This document shows, piece after piece, positions 22,400-34,282 of a stretch of DNA of 64,000 nucleotides. This DNA comes from Fusarium oxysporum f. sp. lycopersici 4287 (lineage: Eukaryota; Ascomycota; Sordariomycetes; Hypocreales; Nectriaceae). Numbering within the stretch: the stretch's first letter is position 1; every line of letters begins with the position of its first letter. Both the position numbers and the translations under genes were made by a program. The stretch spans positions 825,196 to 889,195 of the forward strand of contig NC_030988.1 in NCBI RefSeq assembly GCF_000149955.1, written 5' to 3'. The notes beneath the pieces are model-generated. The model made no database searches. It saw nothing but the letters and a program-made list of their open reading frames with translations, and had not been told where the DNA came from.

Positions 22400-25200
22400 T
22401 CTACTTCGTCCCTAGAGAATTTTCGATTACGTGTTGTGATACCTTAAATGTACTGGTTTGTTTATATATCTCACATTACAGCTACATGTGTCTTATCCTA
22501 CGTTTAGGGGCTGAATGAAGAGTGCTGGTTGAACTTAAGGATGGGGAAACTGATTGAGCCGACATTATGTGGTGAATCGATCAAGAATATGGCGATAGAT
22601 TGAGTCAATGATGGCTGGCCGATCATAATAGCATTGCCGGCTTCCTTGACATGGCGAAATTATTATTTAACCAGGAATCACTAGCGGCTGTTCCCTTTCA
22701 GTTACCCTGGAAGCCGAATGTCTGGCGAGGAGCGTAACCACGCACTGAGTTTACGCTGGTTTTCTTTTTTGCTGCTTTCATTTTGGACAATTTTGTGGCG
22801 CAGTCGCTTTTGACAATTTGTGGCGCAGTCGTTTTTGACAATTTGTGGCGCAGTCGTTTTTGTCAGTTTGTATATACAAGTCGTTTTTAACATTTATAGC
22901 TCTCCATTGTCATTAATACTAGGTAGATGTTCTATTTGGCGCATTGCTGGGAGATATATGTTTTGACAGATCTACATGACTTGGGGTTATGCCAGAGTAA
23001 AGAAATCCAAGACCCTGATGCTAACAGCAAGCTGTCATCAAAGGCGTAGGCAAAGCCGCTTGCTTGCCTGCGCCTTTTGCTTAGTCTTCCTTCTAGGCCT
23101 CTTCCTTTTAGTCTTCTTGTTAGGTCTCTTCTTCTTCTTACAGAGGATAATTTCGATCGTCAAAGAGGGGATATTCCCCGAATAACCTCCGGCCGCTCTT
23201 CGAGGCCCCTGCCGAGGGTCTCATCATAGAGATGTCAAAAGTTACTCTTTGGTATAAAACACTGGTCAGACAAGTGGAGATGGAGAAAAGCCAAAGCCGT
23301 ATTATATTTTTTCGTCTGGGATACTACCATAGAACTCAATGTTGTTTCCGCTTGATGTAGGGTATCTTTCACAATACAATACAATTTATTACGCCTGGCG
23401 GCTTATTTTGGCCGATAGGGCACTAGCCACTAATCCGTACATACATTGCTTAGCTTTCGTCCTCGCCTCTCCAAGCCTGTGCTGTGCTACACGTTGCTCA
23501 ATCTGTGTCCGTATTTCCCAGCGCCCAGACTGCACCCTGCTTTTCACCATATGAATTGAAATAGGCCTCCTCGAGTCCATAATGCGCCTGTTCCTTGATT
23601 GTGCTTTTTTCTTCTACCCTATTGGCTCCCTGCATTTTCCTGTGATTTATTAGCATAGCCAGCGAACTAGCTTGAAGGCTATTCTTCAAGTGTTAAACGT
23701 CCTATCAACGGCGGCTGAAGCGATGTCCGCTTTTATAAGACTGGGTGTTTGGTGTTTAGTGTGAGTAGATTAGTAGGAGTAAATAGGTGTGATCCTTGCA
23801 ATCTGGTTTCAGTATTGTGTGTCGAGTCGGCCTGTGGCCGTCGCAAATCGTATAGTTGCATGGACTGCCTGCATGTTTGGCGTCCACTTTGCGTCATCTG
23901 ATGGTGATTTTCCTCCTAGGTAGAACGAGAGGGTACTATTCACATTTCAGCTTGAAATCCGGTATGATGACGTAGAGTCATGCCCCTGGTCAAATACGGA
24001 ACCTGGTAAAAAGTCCCCCCGCGACAAATGAGGAGAGATCAGCCCCAACCTAGCGCCTGAGTAACTTTGGACGTCGTCGAGAGAGCCAAGGTGGGTCACG
24101 AGGGCATGTCGGCTAATCTGATTGGGAAAGATCAGCACAGGCTGAGCAGCCAACTTTATTAGATTACAGGGAAGAGAGTTAGAAGCATCTTTTTGAGAGA
24201 CTGAAATCGCCGGGACGCTTTTTAAGGTGCCCCGCCACTAGGACATTACTGGACATCCAATATCCCACATGAACGACGCTTGTCTAAAAATAACATCATT
24301 CCTCCACGCGATCACCGCCATACTCTCTCCCTGCAGGGCGGCCGATCGGCTATTTCGGTTCTTGGAGAAGAAGATCCCGGCCTCCAATTCCCTGTCGAAA
24401 TGATTGCGCGCTTGATAAAGGGACGCGCAAACTAGCGAACCATATCGAAGTTGGCCGGTCAGCCAGATGCTCCGCTCCTCCAGAGGGCTGAAGCGCGCCT
24501 CTTGCTACTGTACTGTACTGTATTCCATCAGTTGACTGCCAGGCCCTAAGCTAGTCACTGTGATAGGGTGACAGTATTTCCCATTTCCACGAGACTAATG
24601 CTGGTGACAGTGAGCACGCCCCATATTGACATAATCTTTGCTCGCAGATCTTTTTCTAATTAGTTGATCAGAGGTATCGAAGTATTTAGCGTTTACGTTA
24701 AAGAGTGGAGTAAAGTGAGCTCTTTATTGTGCCTTGACTTGATCTTGATTGAGCTCTGTTAAGCGTTGCCAAGATATTTAACCTACACTGGGGCTTTCAG
24801 TGTGTTCAAACTGACATAGGCGACTCGCGACCGAATGAGACGGCTTGGGGCTCAAAACGCTAGCTCAAGTGACGTCTACAAACGTCTCTACGCTAGGCCA
24901 GAGTCAGAATCTGCATTGCCGATTCTACTCAAGACTCCCAGTAGTATAGACGCTAAGGCAAGAAAAGCGGGACTGGCGTCTCCCGCGGTATTTGATTGGC
25001 CTTCGGCTGTAGCCTATGTTTCCGTACTTTCAACGAAAACGTCACCGTGACAGGGATATATCTCTGCTATCTCAGGCCAAGAAAATATAACGTCCTCCAC
25101 AAACACAAACAGCTCCGGTCTTTTCTAGTTTCATTAAGGAAGCAACAGTCGAATAACTTGCCCAGTTACTTAATGCGACAAAATACCTGTACCATCTTGT
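22400..25200. other. Intergenic region with a tandem repeat
   Basis: Apart from the 26-bp tandem repeat at 22783-22892 I see no gene here. A T/C-rich stretch lies at 23085-23140 and the remaining open frames are short and overlap on both strands. Confidence 0.45.
22783..22892. repeat. 26-bp tandem repeat, three good copies plus one degenerate
   Basis: The unit is close to TTGACAATTTGTGGCGCAGT plus CGTTTT. Three nearly identical units are followed by one in which GTGGCGCAG has become GTATATACAAG. The core TGTGGCGCAGTC recurs in a different repeat at 55371-55382. Confidence 0.8.
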
Positions 25201-25309
25201 GTCAAGCTGCAGATGTGTCGAACGAATGAAAGTACTGGTGATGAAACCAATGTCTTATATGTCGCATTGCTTGACGTTCCAGGCTCGAAGGGCTTGTAAT
25301 ATTGGACGA

Positions 25310-26006
25310 GCACTGTGAGCAGAAGAGGCCTGCTGGCCTGGCTATCTATTGTGCAAAATCGAGAAGTCACCATCGCGATAGCCCATCAGACCTTCATTGT
25401 CTGGTCGATCCACAAAGATCCGTTCCTGGAGGCGACTACGCGTCTGTTCCGATTGGGACGGTACTAGCTTGCACCCATTCTCAACATCATCCAGTTGGCT
25501 TTTCTAGTCCGCATGCCGTCGGCCACGAGCTTTATGGCATGGTCTACTGAAAACCAACTTTCGTCGGCCCTGGACGATCTGGGACTAGGGAACGAGGCAA
25601 GCGAAATCGTAGGATATCTTATCCTTGAGACGATATTTCTCGTCTAAATGCTCTGGGGTGCCTTGCCGGTGATCGTATCGTACAGAGTTCATGGCGATCA
25701 AGTCAGAGGCATCGCGAGTGCGGCAGGTATCGTCATGGCGCTGGCGATTGTCGGTGTCTCCGCTCGCACAATGTACTTGACATGCAACTGAACACTACAT
25801 TATAAACTGGCCACCATCCTGGACTCATAGGGGGATGCAAACTGATGTTCTTCACGTCGACCGTCTTGCTCTGCTCTGGCTTGGCCACGATTGTCGTCTT
25901 TGTGTTCGGTATGGGAAGAATCGGTGCCCCTTCGAGGAAGCAAGCCGAGATGGTGGATGACACAGCGGATGAGGAGGTCAAGATGAAGACCGTCGATGTT
26001 TTCTAG
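25310..26006 (+). pseudogene. Decayed integral membrane protein gene
   Basis: One frame reads as a polytopic membrane protein: LLAWLSIVQNREVTIAIAHQ, ILNIIQLAFLVRMP, LGNEASEIVGYLILETIFLV, MLWGALPVIVSYRVHGDQV and SAAGIVMALAIVGVSARTM. It is interrupted by TAG at about 25465 and TAA at about 25645. After a possible intron (about 25781-25838) a last membrane segment (MFFTSTVLLCSGLATIVVFV) and an acidic tail ending KMKTVDVF follow. I cannot name the family; the hydrophobic pattern fits a fungal multi-span protein. The two in-frame stops make it a pseudogene. Confidence 0.5.
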
Positions 26007-26379
26007 CAGGAAATGTGCCGTCTTCTATTGGAACCTTTTGCAGGCCTGGCTATCTAGAAAATGTAGCAACAGAAGGGTTGACGTAAATATGTTGAATGTA
26101 CTGGACTCAAACTAACTCATCAACCCTTTGGCCCGCGACATTATTGTCCTGACTCGTACAGCCTGCTAGCCCTTTGATCGAACGGCTAGATCCTGGTCGT
26201 CACCTTAAGATCATTCTGTAATGGTGCTCGTTCTGTGAGACAAACTCGTCCCAGGCTTCCTCTCATAACCGCGCCTCTTCATAGAACCGGCTCGTCCCTT
26301 GTACATGTCTGTCGACCTCAAATCACCTACCTATTACTTGAAGTTGTAAGAGTATCTCTCCTGACGCTTTATGTCGCTG

Positions 26380-26690
26380 TGTACGCTGGAAATCTTACCC
26401 CACCGATCATAGGGGCACTAGAAGGGCTCCTCTCAGGTGTGGGAGCGGCGATGGGTCCCAAGACTGTTGGGTCGGGTTGAAGGCTTTGCCACACGTCGTG
26501 CAAATGCACTTGAGATGTACAATCCATCCTAGTTTCTATGAAGTGCGCCAGAAGGGTCTAGATAGCGGTGATATTGCTGGGGATTCGCTCAAGACGGAGC
26601 AGGTGCTGTTCTTGTCACTGGTCTGGGTTCATCTCTGATGCCTGAAAGGCAGGAGGCGTATTTGTTGTTGCGTAACGAACTAGTCGTGTA
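26380..26690 (-). pseudogene. Decayed paralogue of the C2H2 zinc-finger factor at 43898
   Basis: Minus-strand sequence aligns with the 3' half of the intact factor. Shared stretches include the DNA coding CTTCGKAF and the linker (GCCGCTCCCA followed by an AGAAGCCCTTC-like segment), and, further 5', the region around the intact copy's VQAPEMNP, here read as FQASEMNP. Stops and frameshifts interrupt it and the fingers have lost residues. Homology fades 5' of about 26690. Confidence 0.65.
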
Positions 26691-27179
26691 GTTGGCTGAC
26701 AGAGTCGCTGGTATTCGTGCTATGAAACACATAGTTACTGCCGGTTTCAGGATCGATCGGAGTTTCGAAGCAATCACACCAAGTGACCCGTGTCCTGAGA
26801 CAGGGCAAAATGTCATGTCGCCAGGCACTGATGTAGCTGATAAATCTGATTCGCGCAGCACCCCTGTTCCTAAATGATCATGAACCGAAGCAGAGTCGAC
26901 GATACAGCTTTAGACGACAAGCTAAAGACGCTCATACCAGAATGTTTCCAAGTGGTTTTTGGTTGTGGTAACCCAATCCTCAACAGTACCATGCAGGGTT
27001 CCATTTTCAAGGCGTATTGCGAAGCGACTTTGTCAAGAAAATACGAGTAGTGCGCGAAGGATATAGAGTCTGCCAGACTAGTAATGAGACATCCACAAAG
27101 CTCCCGTAGTCTTTCTGAATTGTAAAGGACATGGCTGTTGTGATAGTCCGGCCGTGATGTACTACTTTTAATTGCATCT

Positions 27180-28060
27180 AAAAGAAGAACGGATGGAGTA
27201 CCACTGTAGGGAGTGCCAGGTTCGCCACGGAACCAAAGCCATTGAAAAGCATGAGAAACAAATTGCCAATCCTCCTATGGTGCCCAAAGAAAGACCCGGC
27301 CATAAGCCTCATCCAAGTCTTTAGGAAGTCTTCAAGGGCTTTGCTGACAACATCACGTTCGCCGGTCAAGCGCTGCAATTCATGTAGTTGACGATCGAGC
27401 CCACCGAAACCTATAACTTGTTAACAGAGAAACAGTCTCAGTGTGGTGAAACACTTACATTCCCTTTACCTGGGTACTAACAGCATCTTCAACATCAAGG
27501 AGAAGATCATTAGGCCAGGTTCAGAACTTTGTTGTTTGACTGAACAGGAAAGCGAATATTCTATTCGACCCGTTCATATGACATTGGGACGGAGACGGAC
27601 ATTTTCTCCGTCACTCGCTCGATATCGATGTACTCGCGACTCGTGATAAGGATCTGAAGATTAAGAAACTTTCGATCGATGACGAGACTACGAATGACTT
27701 CCAGTACGGCGTCACGGGGGTTGTTCTTGTCGACAGCGTCGATCACAATGTATACGCAGCTAAAGACCTAGAGAATCTGTCCAGTTCAGGAGTGCTCGGT
27801 TCCCCACCGCGTCCGGAGAGCTGAGTGATGACTCTATAAGAAACGGCGCTGCTTCGTCTTGGTGATGGCTGAAGTAACAGTAGTAGTAAGCACTTGTACA
27901 AGGTGCATTTACTGTTGACGCTTTCTTGCATTGATCTTAGACGGTTTCTATTAACCACGATGTAAGAATGGTCTTTCCAGAGCCTGGAATACCATGCACC
28001 CAAAGGCATCGAACAGTCAAAGCCAGCCAGTTATACGCAATGTGTCGCATCACTCAAATT
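27180..28060 (-). pseudogene. NACHT/STAND (NLR-like) ATPase remnant
   Basis: On the minus strand a Walker A segment reads LWVHGIPGSGKTILTSW at about 28003-27953. The same frame then hits a TAA. A Walker B-like VIDAVDKNNPR and a sensor-like LQILITSREYIDIE follow at about 27746-27600. This order and spacing match the NACHT domain of fungal NLR-like (STAND) proteins, several of which act in non-self recognition. The N-terminal effector domain and the C-terminal repeats (ankyrin, WD or TPR) are not recognisable, and several stops break the frame, so this is a dead fragment. Confidence 0.65.
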
Positions 28061-28548
28061 GCGCTAGTCTAAGAAAGGAAAGCTTTGCGGTATCAGCTGT
28101 TGGGTTTGAACCGATAAGTGAGATTTAGCGGCTAGCGGTGTGGCCATCTCTGCTTTTACAATTGTGATCCTAGTTCCCCGGTACATAGTGCGAAACTTTC
28201 CACGGGAAATCCAATAATGCTGGAGCCTGAGTTAGAGCTTTGAGCCTATTATAGGCGCTTATTGTTCTGTTCAAGGTACGTAATGCTTGAGCTGCTGCTA
28301 GGACTCATAGGTCTTTCCGTCGTTTGGTAACAGTGGATTCTTTCGTCGCTACCAGGGTTCGAGCCGCCCAAGACTGCAGAGCAGTCCCTGACCTCTAATT
28401 TCTCGTTTTGACGTACGGTACTTGGTCAGCAGATCAATCCATATGCCGCTCTGTAACTTTCATGCATATAAGGCAGGCCCCGTCGCCTTCAAACTCTCTA
28501 GGCCGCACCATCACCTACCCTTTCGACCAAAAATCTGATTTTCCCAAC

Positions 28549-28835
28549 ATGGCATCATTGGAAACTTCCAAAAAATTGGGTTATCTTATTTTTCATAAAC
28601 AATTCACGACTGATGAACACATTTCGCGCACGATCACAGATAGTACACAAATGGAAGGTAAAGTTCCCATAGTTATTATACGAACGTATGAAATTAACTT
28701 TAGATAGCTCTACGTGACCAATTTCGAGATCCGACAGATGAAGAATTCAATCGCTGGAGTGAAGAGTACAAAAAGAAAACTAGAGTCGACTTCCCCCACA
28801 AACAGGCCGATACTGTCTTGATACGTTGGAAGTAG
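28549..28835 (+). CDS. Small two-exon hypothetical protein, 78 aa
   Basis: Exon 1 (28549-28657) begins MASLETSKKLGYLIFHK and exon 2 (28708-28835) ends TVLIRWK. The 50-nt intron has a GTAAAG donor, an ATTAAC branch-like site and a TAG acceptor, and removing it joins the frames exactly (237 nt). The protein is highly charged with no signal peptide and no membrane span. I do not recognise it. It sits alone between a NACHT remnant and a MITE-related repeat, so it may be a scrap of a larger lost gene. Confidence 0.4.
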
Positions 28836-28984
28836 AAGACAGGGCGTGAGGAGTTGGGTTCAGTTTTCAAGTATTCTAAACGCGAAGACTGTTGTACTGG
28901 GTGCTTTCCTGATGAGTTCTGGCTGAGAAGTGTTTCTATGGGCGGAGCTTAACCAATATCTACGTTAATAATAGTGTCGCCAAT

Positions 28985-29095
28985 CCTGATGGTACAGGGA
29001 CAGCCGAAAGGGGTGTCCGCCTTCCCCTATTTCGATAGAATTGCTGTAGACCGCGGGTGCCATCAGCGCCCGTCGTAGCGTCCTTCTGATTTTTC
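28985..29095 (+). repeat. Half-copy of a MITE-like element
   Basis: This segment, containing GGTACAGGGACAGCCGAAAG and later GCTGTAGACCGCGGGTGCC, aligns with the reverse complement of 34365-34470. Only one terminal repeat is visible, so this is an incomplete copy. Confidence 0.65.
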
Positions 29096-29499
29096 TGCAC
29101 CAGCGAAATGTTTCAGCTTTTAAGCTTATGGATTACATCTCTGAGCACAACCTTCATGTTCGGGACTCTGACCAATCAGCGACCCGATTTAGCGGCAAGC
29201 GAGATGAATCAATCCCGCAGAGCTATTGGTTTGGACGACTCTGTTAAATCCTGATCAAGCTAGTACGATAGCCGGAAGAGACGAAAAGCGTTAGCGTGTA
29301 ACCTCAAGACTCTGGTTGGATGGGACGAACGCTAAGAGTTAAAATGGACTAGTCTACTGACAGCGAAATTCCAAACCTCAATTTTAAACTAACCCGACTG
29401 GCGCCTCCAACACGGGGTGTAGACTTGGATATCTTGTAGAATATACAGAAATACATAAAAGATTTCACAAAACTCTATGCTACCCACGGATGCTGGAAG

Positions 29500-30060
29500 C
29501 AGAGCTATGATGTACAACGCCCACCCTCTGATATACCCAGTGCGTTTCTTTTATACCATGGCCAGAAAACACCATCAACCCAATGACATAGTTGCTGAAG
29601 CCCCAAGACAGCCTTATAAACACCTATCACATCATCTGTCGAACCAAACTGGAAGGGAAGCCACAAGACCGTCTTCTGCCCCGTTCTTGCCGTGGCAGCA
29701 AAACTCCACTGATGTCCCTGGGCGATGATAGCAGGTAGAAACGGCAGCCCATCCATAGAACCATCGTTGCGTGAAACCAGGTCTTCCAGAAACCGCCACT
29801 GCGCTGAGTGCCATGTCCCTATGTGCAACTCGGCAGACCCTGCTGGCGTATTACTCACACTCTTGGCCTCAATACTCAGAGCGATGGGACGATTGAGCGG
29901 TGAACAAAAGTCAGTGTGATTGACATAACCGCCTTATTTTTTTCATATGAACCCTCTTCATATGGCAAAACTATCCTGCCACATCGTCCACAATTATTCA
30001 TGATCCTAATAAATACACTTCTATCGGCCGTCCAAGTGACATTTTCCAACAACTCCACGT
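29500..30060 (-). pseudogene. PD-(D/E)XK nuclease-like fungal protein, C-terminal remnant
   Basis: On the minus strand PLNRPIALSIEAKS leads into a 117-residue open frame (LHIGTWHSAQWRFLED, then LPAIIAQGHQWSFAATAR, VLWLPFQFGSTDDVIGVYKA, WVDGVFWPWY). The order, with an SIE-x-K motif followed by a Trp-rich half and a final W-V-D-x-V-F segment, matches the fungal PD-(D/E)XK nuclease-like domain proteins common in Fusarium. Upstream, an A-run at about 29937-29943 shifts frame and the N-terminal part is not recoverable. The intact C-terminal half shows recent decay or a gene fragment. Function of the family is unknown to me. Confidence 0.55.
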
Positions 30061-30956
30061 AAGTATACACACAACGGCACAATAATCATCCGTCTCACTG
30101 CTCCCCAAAAACCCGCAGTGATTCAGGAATCGTCTTCACACTACATGTCAACGAATCAAAGGCGGTATATTGCGCATGTAATCAATCTTCATCCACCCCT
30201 TCTCCCTCAACAGGAAGGCGCCCAGCGTTGCCAAAAATCATCAATCTTTTTTCCCGCAACCTGTACTTACCTCCTTTCGATGCGGTATTATCTGTCATCT
30301 TCTTTGCTTGGCGTCAATTACGCCTGCACTTCCTCTCATACCTTCCAAAGGTTCTATCTGGTATCATGGCCTCCGTCCTCCTAGCCCCTACGCGGAATAC
30401 TCAGTATCGTCTGTACGAGCTTGGAGCCAGCTTCAACATCAGATGAAAGAGATTACACTGTGATATTAGAGATAGTTTTGCGAGAGGCGGATTTGATTGT
30501 GCTGACGGATATCATACTGGACCTTCTTTTCTTGCCTGTACATGACGCGCCTTTCGCTTGATGAGGCAGGCCATATGCGAGCAGCCCGGTCCATGATTCA
30601 TGGCGAAACTTAATCAGCTTCATAATTAAACTTACTCTGCTACAACTCATATGTGAACTTAATAATGCGATTCGAGTATCTCCGACTGGCTTGATGTTGG
30701 GCGTCCACGTGGGTTTTAATGTAATTTCAGCCGTTGATGGCACTCGCTCTACCCCAGACTGTCAACCCCTCATACTGCAGCCATTCTTTGCACAGCTACA
30801 TACCTGAATGCCCAACTAAAGAATACTGCGTAGGTTGGAGACCCCACCTCTCGTCGCCGTCCCTCGATTCCCTCCTTTTCTTTCCCCCTTTTCTTTCCCC
30901 TCACCACACAGTTATATTCTCTCAACCTCCGAGCAACATCATTCTAGTTCACCATC

Positions 30957-32613
30957 ATGGACATGGAACGCTGGAATAGGACGGCGGCCTTGTCGTCGTT
31001 GGCGTGCCTCGGTCTATTGACTTTGGCCGATTGTGTAACCGATAATCAGCTGCTAAATCTTGCGAATGACTCCCAGATGCAGCCTGGTTTTTGGAACTTG
31101 AGAACGTGTGCCATTGTCCTCGGAGGAGTCTCTGGTAATACTTGACGTTCCATGCGCCGTCACTCCCACTGCTAATGATCATTAAAGATATGATAGGGCA
31201 GTTTGTCCTTGGCTACGTTCTCAGCATCAGGTCGAAATATTGCGCCATGATCATCAATACCACGAGCATTCTTGCTGCCGTCATCGTCACATCCTCGAGT
31301 AGTACGGACGCCTTGAGAATGACCTTCCCAACATGATGAAAACTAACGGTGGCAGTCCTCTTGGGTCACAATTGGCCTCTCATAGCTGCTACGGCAGGCC
31401 CTTTGATCAAGTGTGTCGGAGGAGGGTCCCATGGATCAGTATTTCTTACGCTCGCCGTACTTCATAGCCAGAAACCTCAACATCAGTTTGTCCACTCCCT
31501 TTCTTGTCCCACAGCCATCTATGTGACCATAGTAACGACCGGTAGCTTTGCTTACTACTATATGACAGGGGCAATCGTAGCCCTGTCCCAACCTCTTGGT
31601 TCCTTTTCTGCATCTCGCCTATCCAAGCACAGTCACATTCTGCCTGGTGCTTTGTCTGGACTTTGTTGTATCATGACGTATGCTATAATTATCTTCTTGA
31701 GGCAGACGGATGCCGATACGAAGGAATCGAGCCAAAATGAGACGAGTCCTTTGCTACCCGACGGGCAACAAATCCTGCGTGGCGATGACGCACCAGCTAG
31801 CCATATGACTGCGTCAGAACATATTACCTGGCTCTGCGGCAGCAGCTCTCTCTTTAGAAGCCGAGAACTGAAATTTCTCCCTAGAGTCTTTGTCCTCATG
31901 GGTTTTTGCAAATCAACCCGTCCGCTCTTCACAACTTATATCCAGCACAGACACGGTGTAAGTCCTACAGAGGTACGAAACCGCCGTAACCTTCGTGGGG
32001 CGGCAGCTGCTCACTTTAATTTAAACCCTTAGGCCGACCATCTTTGGCTTGTTCGTACCGTTCTTAGCGTCGCGCTTTTCGTCTTTACTGGGCTACACAC
32101 TGCGTACACCAAACAATCTGACAACATCAACCTTGCGCAGGCTAAAGTTGCCATCCTGTTCATTTCGGTTGGCGCATTAGCGATCGGCCTCCCTGGGTCA
32201 TACGATAGCATTACCATAGGTGAGCCTGCAAAACTACAATATGCGGATATCGCTCTCTGACTGCGGAAGCCCTCATCATCAATACCGTTGGCGTCGTAAC
32301 AGACCTGAGTATACTTGCTTTTGCATCCACTTTGCTCGAAGGCCACGATGCGGGATCCACCCTAATGCTCATCGCATCAATTGAGAGTTTTGGAACATTG
32401 GTCGGCGTTGGAGCACTCTACCCACTCTATCAATGGAGTCTGCAAGACGGCCTACCTTTTCTCGCCGGTGGTATACCCTACTATACTTGTGGCGTAAGTT
32501 ATTCTTTTGTCTAAGCTGTCGTAGTTATACCCGCTAAACCCTAAACCCAGACACTCTACGCCGTCGCTGCTGTTATTCTCTGGTCGGTGGGAGCCAAGCC
32601 GGCGACAGAATGA
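30957..32613 (+). CDS. MFS-type transporter, six exons, 455 aa
   Basis: Exons 30957-31134, 31188-31301, 31356-31957, 32033-32219, 32270-32493 and 32551-32613 join with matching phases (455 aa). Introns are 50-75 nt with GTAATA, GTACGG, GTAAGT, GTGAGC and GTAAGT donors. Hydrophobic segments recur throughout: QFVLGYVLSI, NWPLIAATAGPLIKCVGGG, FAYYYMTGAIVALSQPLGSF, ALSGLCCIMTYAIIIFL, then a polar central loop (ESSQNETSPLLPDG), then VLMGFCKSTRPLFTTYIQ, VRTVLSVALFVFTGL, VAILFISVGALAIGLPGS, ESFGTLVGVGALYPLYQW and YAVAAVILWSVG. The layout, two membrane bundles split by a central cytosolic loop, fits the major facilitator superfamily, a plasma-membrane or vesicle transporter. Homology is clearest in the second half; the first half is short for 12 spans, so some segments may be lost. 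Substrate is unknown. Confidence 0.7.
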
Positions 32614-33960
32614 ACCATGAAAGCGATTACCTTTTACATCCTCCACCAGTAAAACATTACGCCAAGTCAAGTACAGACGCCCAAAAGACTTGAGCTTCGC
32701 AACCCGCAGCCATCTATAGACTGCGCCCCCTGAGCCTTGGATGCCGTCAATGCTTCCATGATCAAGCGCTGCGCAGGGCGGGGAAATAAGACATTCGTCG
32801 TGCTCATTAAGCTTTAGCAATAGGGGCTGATCAGAATTGACCCTGTAGCTAATATCTGGAAGGGCGTCTATATTTTCACAAACACAATACACATGTTATA
32901 GTCCATCCGCTCGAGACGTCCCTCTAATTTCCCCAGCATTGCGTCGTAATACAATCTTTTCGTCCGTGCACGCTTTCGGGGTTCGCAAAACTACCGTGGA
33001 ACCTCAAGGCTGAAAAGGATAAAAGTAACGTCGCGTTGAGACTGGCCAAGTGTGGATCTTACGCCATGTAATGCTCAATTTCTTCGACAGGGTATTTTAT
33101 TAGCTGACATGAATAACTTACACGGCTTGACTGTTGATATTATGTCAGCTATGCACGCCTAATTTGTGGCTTGCATAAGATGAATTCAGTGGGTCGAAGC
33201 AGGGCTGGGGACGCTATACGGACGTTCATTGGGTCTATAGCGGATGACAGGGGGATACCGTCCATTTTTAAACAAATAATGATTGGCTATAAGCGGGCAA
33301 GGGTAAGGATACAGCTCTGATCGATAACTACCCTGTAGCTGTTATTTCTCGATTCCAATTTACCGATCTAAAGCGCACCAGGTAATCAAGACCTATAGTA
33401 TTGAGCACTTGCACCTTCCTCTCCTACAATAACTCTTGTGTGTAAAACAAAGCCCCACACGCCGAGCATAAGTAGCCGATTGCACTGTGTACACTCATGT
33501 TCATACTGAAAGTGGGCCCACTGACGTGCTTACTTCATCGATGTGAGTGACAGTACTCACGGCTCGCACTGTCAGTTTCTCCCCACTTTCCCAGATTTGG
33601 GCCCCGGAATTCAGGCAGCAGCGGCGCTTCTAAATACTTCATTCGACCAGCTAGAAATTGCTTACGCACCTACAAGCCGGCCTATTTCTGACAAAAATCG
33701 TTTTTTTGAAGTACAGCCCATGTATCAAGAGGGCCCCACCCTAGACTTTACAAAGAGCATGTTGTTTCTTTCAGAGCGAAGGTACAAGTGCTCAATACGG
33801 TACTTTCTCAATAAAATAAAATCTTCCGTATTATTAAGTCCCTTAGTTTATATTCCATCGTGTGAACCAATATTGTGGTGTCGTTGCGTTGAGTGAAGCT
33901 TTTGCACCCAAGATGTAAAAGCCATGACCCGCAACCTGAAGCTTAACGTTAATTACTGAC
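32614..33960. other. Intergenic region, one doubtful frame
   Basis: No recognisable gene. A 117-codon plus-strand frame at 33543-33896 (with FPDLGPGIQAAAALLNTSF) has protein-like composition in its first half but no recognisable domain and no supported start. Minus-strand frames across 32452-32892 overlap the end of the transporter gene. Confidence 0.4.
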
Positions 33961-33968
33961 CTAGGTCA

Positions 33969-34119
33969 ATGGTAGTAGATGAGGCTTAGGCTAAGATATA
34001 AAGTTTCTGTCAAGTTGTGAACCGTTTTCAACCTTGTTAACAAAGAACTGATCATCCTTGATATCACTGTCCTAGCCGCAACTGACATGCTTGCTGTTCT
34101 CCATCGCGAAAACAGTGGA
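33969..34119 (+). repeat. 150-bp dispersed repeat, copy 1
   Basis: Nearly identical to 45865-46014 in the same orientation: both start ATGGTAGTAGATGAGGCTTA and end with GCGAAAACA followed by TGGA. Only a few single-base differences are visible across 150 bp, so the copies are recent relative to the decayed genes nearby. Confidence 0.9.
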
Positions 34120-34282
34120 AAATAGTTTCAAAGAAAAGCTTGCCTATTCAATGGATACGTCTTACTGTCATAGGAGGTCTAGACTTGTCTCTAAGGATGA
34201 GATAATACGCTAATACTTGTCAGAGGATACAATAGTTGCTGGAGCGAGGGCATCGAGGCTTCTGGAGCAGACAATAGTGCAC

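Noticed and set aside
28352..28368. GGTTCGAGCC, suggesting the T-arm of a tRNA
   Set aside because: The flanking bases do not pair into a T-stem and no acceptor or anticodon stem fits.
32537..32550. TAAACCCTAAACCC, looking like a telomere repeat
   Set aside because: It lies in the last intron of the transporter gene, has only two units, and matches the plant-type TTTAGGG repeat, not the usual fungal TTAGGG.
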